The notes beneath the pieces were generated by a model. That model did no database searches. It saw nothing but the letters and a program-made list of their open reading frames with translations, and was not told where the DNA came from. From assembly GCF_946479715.1 (NCBI RefSeq), contig NZ_CAMLHF010000211.1, positions 1-9,318 of the forward strand: DNA of 9,318 nucleotides, given 5' to 3'. Origin of the DNA: an uncultured Pedobacter sp. Lineage in GTDB: Bacteria > Bacteroidota > Bacteroidia > Sphingobacteriales > Sphingobacteriaceae. The translations under genes and the position numbers were made by a program. Positions within the stretch are counted from its first letter, which is position 1; each line of letters starts with the position of its first letter. This document shows, piece by piece, positions 1-5,554 of the stretch.

Positions 1-50
1 AAAAGCAAAAATCGCTACACCATTAGCACTTATATGCTCAGGTTAGCGAT
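1..50 (-). terminator. Probable intrinsic terminator of the J-domain gene
   Basis: Read on the minus strand, a 7-bp stem (ATCGCTA at 50-44 pairing with TAGCGAT at 17-11) encloses a smaller 4-bp hairpin (AGCA/TGCT at 38-35 and 28-25). It is followed directly by a T-rich tract, TTTTTGCTTTT, at about 11-1. The structure begins 26 nt after the stop codon of the J-domain gene, a suitable place for Rho-independent termination. The outer stem is short and only moderately GC-rich, and the loop is large, so strength is uncertain. The plus-strand side has no T-tract, so it would act in one direction. Confidence 0.45.
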
Positions 51-76
51 CTCTATAAATCGATATAAGTTTTAGC

Positions 77-523
77 TTAAGCTGTTTCTAGTTTTACTAT
101 GTTTCTGTAAGGGAAAGATCCAAAGATATGTCTGCGTGCAAATCTACCGGGAGAATCAGCATTTACTAATTTTACATAAACGGCTTTAGGTACACCAAAA
201 TATTCATAAGCGCTACCATCAAGGAAATGAACAGTTAGTATTAAACCTGCCCAGTTATAATCTGCAATACCGCAAGTAGCAGTAGTTTGAGTATATTCAT
301 CCAATGAAAGCGCCAAGGTTTCCGGAGCAATACTAACCAGAAAATGATAAGCTTCAATAATTTCTTTGCTTTTGGTTTCTGCTTCTATTTTAGCTTCTTC
401 GCTATCCTGAAACTTGTCAGGGTGCCAATCTTTCATTAAACCCCTGTAAATGGTTTTTAATTCTTTTAATTCGGCATCCTTCTGTACACCCAATAACTTT
501 CTGTAATCAACGATCTTCTTCAT
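77..523 (-). CDS. J-domain protein with C-terminal KTSC domain
   Basis: A 148-aa soluble protein with no signal peptide or membrane segment. Residues 6-65 form a DnaJ-type J domain: DYRKLLGV at the start, helix II basic residues, then the HPD motif (H34-P35-D36) that in this family stimulates the ATPase of DnaK/Hsp70. The G/F and zinc-finger regions of true DnaJ are missing, so this is a class III-like J protein. Residues about 85-142 (VHFLDGSAYEYFGVP...FARRHIFGSFPY) resemble the KTSC domain, a small fold of uncertain function. The ATG at 523 is chosen because the J domain begins within six residues. It is the only minus-strand gene at this end; its neighbours across the spacer are divergently transcribed. 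The co-chaperone role is inferred from the HPD motif; the client is unknown. Confidence 0.85.
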   Translation of the reverse strand: MKKIVDYRKLLGVQKDAELKELKTIYRGLMKDWHPDKFQDSEEAKIEAETKSKEIIEAYHFLVSIAPETLALSLDEYTQTTATCGIADYNWAGLILTVHFLDGSAYEYFGVPKAVYVKLVNADSPGRFARRHIFGSFPYRNIVKLETA

Positions 524-533
524 AAAATTTGCG

Positions 534-541
534 CGAAGGTA
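534..541 (-). promoter_or_regulatory. Candidate Bacteroidota -7 box for the J-domain gene
   Basis: On the minus strand the sequence TACCTTCG lies 10 nt before the ATG of the J-domain gene. It matches the Bacteroidota -7 consensus TAnnTTTG at all but one position. No TTG or TTTG is found at the usual 19-21 bp upstream. If transcription starts about 5-7 nt after the box, the mRNA would have only a few nucleotides before the ATG. This is a pattern match only. Confidence 0.4.
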
Positions 542-704
542 CGCAGATTTTTCGGGTAATCATATTATCATTCAATTAATTAGTATTTATTTTCATTTGA
601 CACTTTGAATCCTATTTGTTCTCTAGGGCTATCTGCCTTATCCATAAATTTATACACTATACTCCGTAAAAACTCTTGGCAACACTCCTCCTAATATCTT
701 TTTC

Positions 705-731
705 GATGGTATCACAAAATGTGATACCATC
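705..731. repeat. Perfect 12-bp palindrome, possible operator
   Basis: The arms GATGGTATCACA (705-716) and TGTGATACCATC (720-731) are exact reverse complements separated by AAA. The dyad is too perfect to dismiss as chance in AT-rich DNA. No T-tract follows on either strand, so a terminator is unlikely. A dimeric helix-turn-helix repressor site is plausible, but no regulator of that type is encoded in the window. It lies 182 bp or more from the nearest start codon on either side, far for a classical operator, so it may instead be part of a mobile or dispersed repeat. Confidence 0.6.
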
Positions 732-856
732 TCATCTGGAATTCCCACAAGTTTATCCGTCGTAATTCATTATTTGATACATTGAAAGTAATTTCAATAT
801 TTTGAGAGTTTTATATAGTGAAGTAGGCAGCTATACCAGGACATGACAAACTGTTG

Positions 857-954
857 TTGCTAGGGCGTTGACAGGGTCTTGCTAGGGCGTTGATAGGGCC
901 TTGGCAGGGCAACCAACCCTAGCAAGACCCTATCAACGCCCTGGCAAGGCTCTG
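857..954. repeat. Head-to-head array of 11-bp units forming a long hairpin
   Basis: Four full plus-strand units of consensus YAGGGYSTTGN follow one another without gaps: TAGGGCGTTGA (861-871), CAGGGTCTTGC (872-882), TAGGGCGTTGA (883-893) and TAGGGCCTTGG (894-904). A partial CAGGGC (905-910) follows. After a short AACCAA, the same units return in inverted orientation: CCCTA (917-921), GCAAGACCCTA (922-932), TCAACGCCCTG (933-943) and GCAAGGCTCTG (944-954). Two registers can fold. One pairs 857-887 with 917-947: 31 bp with one C-A mismatch, one G-T wobble and a 29-nt loop. The other pairs 872-909 with 917-954: 38 positions with three mismatches, three wobbles and a 7-nt loop. No T-run follows, so it is not an intrinsic terminator. 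I do not recognise the family. Confidence 0.85.
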
Positions 955-1019
955 TAAACACTTACGATATTGCTTACTAATTAGAAGCTGCCCCTATAAA
1001 ACTTTTCCCACAGATACTA

Positions 1020-1027
1020 TATATTTG
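1020..1027 (+). promoter_or_regulatory. Bacteroidota -7 box for the two-component operon
   Basis: TATATTTG is a full match to the Bacteroidota consensus TAnnTTTG and ends 6 nt before the ATG at 1034. The expected transcription start therefore falls at or next to the start codon, giving a nearly leaderless mRNA. No TTTG or TTG is visible near 995-1001, so the -33 element is weak or replaced by an activator. The box also covers the TTG at 1025, which argues against using that codon as a translation start. Confidence 0.5.
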
Positions 1028-1033
1028 CGATAT

Positions 1034-1714
1034 ATGTTCAAAATTGGATTAGCAGAAGATGATATAAAAATAGCTGCCTTGATAAAAAGCGGTCTAGAGG
1101 AACATCAATATCATGTTACCCCCATACATGACGGCAGTTTGGCCTTGGCAGAATTTAAAGATCATGAATATGACCTGGTAATACTCGACATCATGATGCC
1201 CGGCTTAAATGGCATTGAGGTATGCCGTCAATTGAGAGCAAAAAACAAAGATCTTCCTATCCTTATGCTAACCGCACTTGGCTCTATTGAAGATAAAGTA
1301 ACCGGCCTAAGTTCCGGTGCCGACGACTACTTACTCAAACCATTTCATTTCAGAGAATTACTTGCTCGCCTGGAAGCACTTTTAAGAAGAAACAATAAAA
1401 ACTTTGCCCCATATAACATTCTTAATTTTGCAGACATCACTATGGATACCTATAGTAAGTCTGTTGAAAGAGCGGGTATACCAATTGAACTTACTGCCAA
1501 AGAATACATACTGCTCGAGCTGTTTTTAAAGAATCCGAACAGATTACTGTCCAGGCAATACATCGCAGAGAATGCCTGGGATATTAGTTTTGATACCGGC
1601 ACAAACGTAATTGATGTTTATATCAATTTCCTCAGAAAGAAAATTGAAAAGGGCTTTGATAAACGATTGATACATACAAAAATTGGGATGGGCTATATCC
1701 TCAAAGAGGCATGA
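1034..1714 (+). CDS. OmpR-family two-component response regulator
   Basis: A 226-aa cytoplasmic transcription regulator. Residues 2-115 are a receiver domain with the acidic pair E8-D9-D10, the phospho-acceptor D52 in LVILDIMMPG, the switch residue T80, and K102 in the DDYLLKPF motif. Residues about 130-226 form an OmpR/PhoB winged-helix DNA-binding domain (ELTAKEYILLELFL, the recognition helix around NVIDVYINFLRKKIE, and the C-terminal hairpin ending in IGMGYIL). The ATG at 1034 is preferred over the in-frame TTG at 1025, because the receiver begins MFKIGLAEDD and the TTG lies inside the -7 box. The stop overlaps the kinase start by 4 nt (ATGA), so the two are translationally coupled. All catalytic residues are intact. 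It is the likely activator of the czcCBA-like operon downstream through the TTTAAT repeats at 3067-3105; this link is inferred from context and the 11-bp spacing. Confidence 0.93.
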   Translation: MFKIGLAEDDIKIAALIKSGLEEHQYHVTPIHDGSLALAEFKDHEYDLVILDIMMPGLNGIEVCRQLRAKNKDLPILMLTALGSIEDKVTGLSSGADDYLLKPFHFRELLARLEALLRRNNKNFAPYNILNFADITMDTYSKSVERAGIPIELTAKEYILLELFLKNPNRLLSRQYIAENAWDISFDTGTNVIDVYINFLRKKIEKGFDKRLIHTKIGMGYILKEA

Positions 1715-3071
1715 AAATAAAAGATCGGCTCGCATTATACTTTACGTTAATCAGTACTTTGGTATTGCTTTGTGTGCTCTTTACCATATACTTTACATTC
1801 ATAAAGTTTATGCAAAGCGATTTTTTTGACCGACTTACAGACCGTACCATGGTTACAGCCAAGCTTTACCTGGAAGCCGATGAAATATCAAGCGATTCAC
1901 TAACCCGCGTACGAGAACAATACCTCGAAAAGCTAAATGGAGAGGTGATCCGTATTTATAACAGTAAAAATGACGCAACTTTTATTGGTGATGATCAGCA
2001 ATACTGGAACATTCAAACCATCGAAAGGGTAAGGCGATATAAAAAGGCCCGGTTTAAGGATGGCAACAGACAAGTAGTAGGCATTTATTACAAAGACAAT
2101 CAGGGTGATTTTGTAATCCTGGCCTCTGCCATCGACCAAAGCACCATTATCAGAGCAGAAAAACTGTTGAAAATAATGGCAGCTATTTTCCTTGTTATCT
2201 TTGTCGGGCTGCTGCTTTCGGCCCGATGGATTGCAAAAAAAAACTCCTGCCTCTGGATCTTTTTATAGATCAGGTTAAACTGATTAAGTCAAACAATCTT
2301 CATTTCAGGGTAAAAGAAGGCCCCAATAAAGACGAGATTCATCTACTTGCCCAAAATTTCAACAACCTGATGGAGCATCTGGAGCAATCCTTCATTTTGC
2401 AAAAAACATTTGTAGCCAATGCTTCGCACGAGCTCAGGACTCCAATAACAAGAATGATCATAGGCACTGAAATTGCACTTTCTCAGGATCGAAGTAAAGA
2501 AGAATACCAAAAAGCCTTAACATCAGTACTTGAGGATTCAGAAAAACTGGAAAACATCATCAGCAGCTTACTTAAGCTTGCCCAGGCCGATCTGGAATAT
2601 GGCTCAACCAATCTCGAAAAAGTACGTATCGATGAAATGATATGGAGTTTGCAAGACGAATGGAATCAAAAAACAGGCATGAACAACCTTTTGGTTGAGG
2701 TAAAAGACCTCCCTATGGACGAAGATCAGCTAAGCATTATCTGCAACCCTACCCTATTGCAAATTGCAATTGACAACCTCATTTCTAATGCGTTTAAGTT
2801 TTCAGACCATCAGCCTGTTAAATGCATGCTTCATATTAAAGATGATGGCATTCATATTTCCATTACCGATACAGGTGTTGGAATAGAGCCTGCTGATCTG
2901 GATAATGTATTTAAACCCTTTTACAGCTCCTCTTCAAAAACTGAACATGCAGGCAGCGGAATGGGCTTATATATGGCGCATAAAATCATTACGCTTTACC
3001 AGGGGAACATCACTGTAAAGTCACAAAAGCACCAGGGCACCACCTTCCATGTGCACTTCCCTCGATTTTAA
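1711..3071 (+). CDS. Sensor histidine kinase split by a -1 frameshift
   Basis: The kinase partner of the upstream regulator, found in two overlapping frames. Frame one (1711-2268, 185 aa) has TM1 (about residues 9-34), a periplasmic sensor region of roughly 115 residues, and TM2 (about 152-174); it stops at TAG 2266-2268. The -1 frame continues to 3071 with a HAMP-like linker, an H-box FVANASHELRTP (phospho-accepting H240 in restored numbering), an N-box with N356 and N360, a G1 box DTGVGI near 387-392, an F-box and a G2 box GSGMGL near 415-420. Joining at the A9 run (2235-2243) gives 453 aa, normal for CusS/CzcS-like kinases. All catalytic motifs are intact, so decay is recent or absent. The -1 frame could open at ATG 2226, but that would remove both membrane helices. 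Possible explanations are recoding or transcriptional slippage, a real mutation (pseudogene), or a homopolymer sequencing error. Confidence 0.85.
2235..2273 (+). other. A9 slippery site with weak downstream hairpin
   Basis: Nine consecutive A (2235-2243) are read in the zero frame as gcA AAA AAA AAC. This contains two overlapping X XXY YYZ heptamers: A AAA AAA (2235-2241) and A AAA AAC (2238-2244). A shift of -1 changes the reading from KKNSCLW to the kinase frame KKKLLPLD. A weak hairpin follows: GATCT (2256-2260) pairs with AGATC (2267-2271), extended by T-A and C-G around a bulged G. It starts 8-11 nt after the heptamers, and the zero-frame stop at 2266-2268 lies at its loop/stem junction. 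A9 is also long enough for RNA-polymerase slippage. Use in vivo is not demonstrated by sequence. Confidence 0.45.
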
Positions 3072-3105
3072 TCTCATTTTAATTTCGCTTTAATTTCGCT
3101 TTAAT
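3067..3105 (+). promoter_or_regulatory. Four TTTAAT direct repeats at 11-bp spacing (response regulator boxes)
   Basis: TTTAAT occurs at 3067, 3078, 3089 and 3100, each exactly 11 bp after the last. The flanking bases are conserved too: the middle units read TTTAATTTCGC. OmpR/PhoB-family regulators bind as head-to-tail dimers to direct repeats of about 11 bp, so this array fits binding by the regulator encoded at 1034-1714. The first box overlaps the stop codon of the kinase gene. The last box ends 10 bp before the -7 element at 3116, occupying the usual -33 position, as expected for an activator-dependent promoter. Binding by this particular regulator is inferred. Confidence 0.6.
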
Positions 3106-3115
3106 TCTCTCAGGG

Positions 3116-3123
3116 TAGGTTTG
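3116..3123 (+). promoter_or_regulatory. -7 box of the efflux operon promoter
   Basis: TAGGTTTG is a full match to TAnnTTTG, placed 16 nt before the ATG at 3140. A start site near 3129-3131 would leave a leader of about ten nucleotides. No TTTG is present at the -33 position; the TTTAAT repeats sit there instead, which suggests that the promoter depends on the activator. Confidence 0.5.
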
Positions 3124-3139
3124 ACCAAACATTACACAA

Positions 3140-4429
3140 ATGGTTATGATACCTTTAAGATTCCATACCTTTTTTGGCTGTATACTGCTCCTTTTCTTTG
3201 CAACAACAGCTTCAGCACAGGTAACAGATTCGATTAAGCTAAGCCTACGGGATGCCGAAAGTCTTTTTGTAAAGAACAACTACCAGCTAATCGCTCAGCA
3301 ATATGAAACAGATCAGGCAAAGGTCGATGTGATAACCGCCCGCTTATTTGATAATCCTGAAATCAGCTACGAAAATCTTTTGTACAATAAAGAAACGAAG
3401 AGATTTCTGGAAACCAGTAAGGCTACCGGGCAGTATCAGGGGTCTTTATCTCAAATGATTAAGCTTGCCGGTAAGCGCAACAAGAATATTAAACTGGCTA
3501 CTACCGGTGTTAAACTGGCTGAGTACGAATACTTTGATCTGATGCGCACTTTGCGATATACACTTAGCTCAACTTTCTATAAGATGTACTACGATCAGCA
3601 ATCTGCAAAAGTGTACCAAGAGCAGATCAATTCTCTTGAACTTTTATTGAATGCCAATGAGCAACAGTTAAAGATGGGAAATGTAGCTATGAAGGATATC
3701 ATTAGGATTAAATCATTGTTATACAGTCTGCAAGGAGAATATAGCAGTTTACTTAATGACATTGAAGATCTGCAAACACAGCTTAAACTGATGACAAACA
3801 TCAAGCCTGATGCAAATCTTGTTCTGGTGGTTCCTGCAGAGGAAGAACAGAATTATCAACCTGATAAAAAGGCATATACTAATTTACTGGATACTGCGAG
3901 GAGCAATCGTGCTGATCTTCAGCTGGCAAAAACTGAAATCACTTACGCAGAAAACAACCTGAGGTTACAAAAAGCCAACGCTATTCCAGATGTGGAACTC
4001 TCACTTGTTTACGACCTTAAGGGTTCTTATCCTGATAATTATACTGGCTTAGGGATAAAACTTCCAATCCCATTATTTAACAGGAATCAGGGCGAAATAA
4101 AAAAGGCCAAAATTGCAATTGATGCAGGTAACTCGAAGCTCAGTCAGCAGGAAGCAATTCTCGAAAATGAGGTATACAATAGTTATACATCTGCTTTAAG
4201 AACCGAAAAACTGTACCGTGGGCTCGACAGTAATTTCAATTCAGATTTTGACAAACTGATTGTTGAAGTCATTAAAAATTTCAAAAACAGAAACATCAGT
4301 CTGATTGAGTTTTTGGATTTCTACGATTCCTACAAAGCCAGCACACTACAAATGAACACATTAAAATACGAGCGCATGAACGCTAAGGAAGAAATCAATT
4401 TTGTTACCGGCTCTACTATTTTTAAATAA
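3140..4429 (+). CDS. czcC: TolC/CzcC-type outer-membrane efflux channel protein
   Basis: A 429-aa outer-membrane factor of a tripartite RND metal exporter, expected to form the trimeric channel that connects with the adaptor and pump. Residues 1-26 are a Sec signal peptide (hydrophobic CILLLFFATT, cleavage after ASA, mature N-terminus Gln27). The rest has two long repeats of the outer-membrane-efflux-protein fold: LSLRDAESLFVKNNYQL near the mature start, extended coiled-coil helices, and a second repeat around DTARSNRADLQLAKTEI followed by the strand-forming region LGIKLPIPLFNRNQGEI. ATG 3140 and ATG 3146 are both possible starts; either keeps the signal peptide. It is the first gene after the regulated promoter and lies 7 nt before the adaptor gene. 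The czcC symbol is at family level; the metal is not shown by this protein. Confidence 0.85.
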   Translation: MVMIPLRFHTFFGCILLLFFATTASAQVTDSIKLSLRDAESLFVKNNYQLIAQQYETDQAKVDVITARLFDNPEISYENLLYNKETKRFLETSKATGQYQGSLSQMIKLAGKRNKNIKLATTGVKLAEYEYFDLMRTLRYTLSSTFYKMYYDQQSAKVYQEQINSLELLLNANEQQLKMGNVAMKDIIRIKSLLYSLQGEYSSLLNDIEDLQTQLKLMTNIKPDANLVLVVPAEEEQNYQPDKKAYTNLLDTARSNRADLQLAKTEITYAENNLRLQKANAIPDVELSLVYDLKGSYPDNYTGLGIKLPIPLFNRNQGEIKKAKIAIDAGNSKLSQQEAILENEVYNSYTSALRTEKLYRGLDSNFNSDFDKLIVEVIKNFKNRNISLIEFLDFYDSYKASTLQMNTLKYERMNAKEEINFVTGSTIFK

Positions 4430-4436
4430 CGCACAC

Positions 4437-5537
4437 ATGCAAAACATTATTAAAACTATCAGCACACTTACTGCCCTCTCTGCTGTAATATTTCTGCAAA
4501 GCTGTTCAGAACAGCCCAAAGAAGCTCCAAAGGAGGAAAAATTTGTAATTACAGACTCTTTACTGAAAAGGCTGGAAATAGACACCGTACAGGGTGCAAA
4601 TAATCAGACAGACCTTAATTTTTCAGCAAAGATCACGGCCAACGAGGAGAATATGTCAAAGGTTTACCCAATGGTAAGCGGGCTCGTTAAAAACGTACCG
4701 GCAAAGCGCGGAGATCGGGTAACCAAAGGTCAATTACTGGCCACCATGACCAGTGCAGAAATGGCGGGTTTTGATAAAGAAGCCATCAGTTCTTCGGCTG
4801 AATTAAGAAATGCGCAGCGCAGTGTAAAACTTACTGAGGATATGTTTAAAAGCGGATTGGCTTCTGAAAGAGATCTTGAACAGGCAAAAAATGACCTTCT
4901 GGTTAAGGAAGCAGAAGACAAAAGAAGCAGGTCTATTCTGTCCTTAAACGGAGGTAATAAGAATGGCACCTATTTTATAAAAGCACCAATATCTGGTTTT
5001 ATAATCGATAAAAATGTAACCAGCAACATGCAGGTAAGACCAGATAACAATGAGAACTTATTTACGATAGCTGATCTTTCTAATGTATGGGCATTGATCA
5101 ATATATACGAATCGGACATCTCTAAAATTAAAGAGGGCGATGAGGTTAATCTTTCAATCTTATCCTATCCAGATAAACCATTTAAAGGCAAAATCAGTAA
5201 GATTTACAACATGCTCGACAATGATAGTAAAGTAATGAATGCCAGGGTGGTGATAGATAATCCGGGTTATTTATTAAAGCCGGGAATGATGGCAACTGTA
5301 CAAATTGCCACTCGGAATGGTGCAACCTTGCCGGTGGTAAGTACAGATTGCCTCATTTTTGACAACAATAAATATTACGTGCTGGTGCTTGATCCGGTAA
5401 AAAAAGTACGCATACAGGAAGTAGAAATTGGCAGGAAGTTCGAAGACAAAGCTTATATCAGTAAGGGCCTTAATGCTGGCGATAGAGTTGTTGCTTCTAA
5501 ACAGCTTTTCCTGTACGACAGTTTGAGACCTCAATAA
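4437..5537 (+). CDS. czcB: RND efflux periplasmic adaptor lipoprotein (CzcB/CusB-like)
   Basis: A 366-aa membrane-fusion protein that would bridge the pump and the outer-membrane channel in the periplasm. The N-terminus MQNIIKTISTLTALSAVIFLQSC is a lipoprotein signal with the acylated Cys at 23, so the protein is probably membrane-anchored by lipid. Split biotinyl-lipoyl halves lie at about 75-110 (YPMVSGLVKNVPAKRGDRV) and 178-212 (YFIKAPISGFIIDKNV), flanking an alpha-hairpin at about 114-167. A beta-barrel follows (about 213-290, NVWALINIYESD), then a C-terminal membrane-proximal domain. No His-rich or Met-rich metal-binding extension is seen, unlike some CzcB or CusB proteins. The ATG at 4437 is chosen over TTG 4401, which lies inside the upstream gene and would spoil the lipoprotein signal. 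Spacing is 7 nt after czcC and 17 nt before the pump gene. Confidence 0.87.
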   Translation: MQNIIKTISTLTALSAVIFLQSCSEQPKEAPKEEKFVITDSLLKRLEIDTVQGANNQTDLNFSAKITANEENMSKVYPMVSGLVKNVPAKRGDRVTKGQLLATMTSAEMAGFDKEAISSSAELRNAQRSVKLTEDMFKSGLASERDLEQAKNDLLVKEAEDKRSRSILSLNGGNKNGTYFIKAPISGFIIDKNVTSNMQVRPDNNENLFTIADLSNVWALINIYESDISKIKEGDEVNLSILSYPDKPFKGKISKIYNMLDNDSKVMNARVVIDNPGYLLKPGMMATVQIATRNGATLPVVSTDCLIFDNNKYYVLVLDPVKKVRIQEVEIGRKFEDKAYISKGLNAGDRVVASKQLFLYDSLRPQ

Positions 5538-5554
5538 CCACTTAACTTATAGTA

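Larger units (their letters stand above)
542..1019. other. Divergent intergenic region without a recognisable gene
   Basis: This spacer lies between the J-domain gene (minus) and the response regulator gene (plus). I see no convincing coding sequence on either strand: no long open frame and no recognisable protein fragment. It is AT-rich apart from a GC-rich repeat island near 857-954. It holds a perfect palindrome at 705-731, a small inverted repeat ATTGAAA/TTTCAAT at 781-798, and the 11-bp-unit inverted array listed separately. No tRNA or recognisable structured RNA was seen. Confidence 0.6.

Noticed and set aside
781..798. Inverted repeat ATTGAAA-gtaa-TTTCAAT as an operator
   Set aside because: The arms are only 7 bp and AT-rich, which can occur by chance in this spacer; there is no supporting context.
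857..954. CRISPR array
   Set aside because: The units are 11 bp, contiguous without spacers, and reverse orientation halfway; no cas genes are present.
857..954. Rho-independent terminator
   Set aside because: The stem is long, but neither strand has a following T-tract, and no plus-strand gene lies upstream to terminate.
1025..1033. Upstream TTG start for the response regulator
   Set aside because: The TTG lies inside the -7 box, and the receiver domain begins normally at ATG 1034.
2226..3071. Kinase catalytic part as an independent gene from ATG 2226
   Set aside because: The ATG falls inside the TM2 coding region in the other frame, the first residues (MDC) have no homology role, and separate translation would give a kinase without sensor or membrane helices. 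A frameshifted single gene is the better reading.
4401..4436. TTG start adding 12 residues to the RND adaptor
   Set aside because: It overlaps the end of the outer-membrane gene and would put extra residues before a good lipoprotein signal that begins at ATG 4437.
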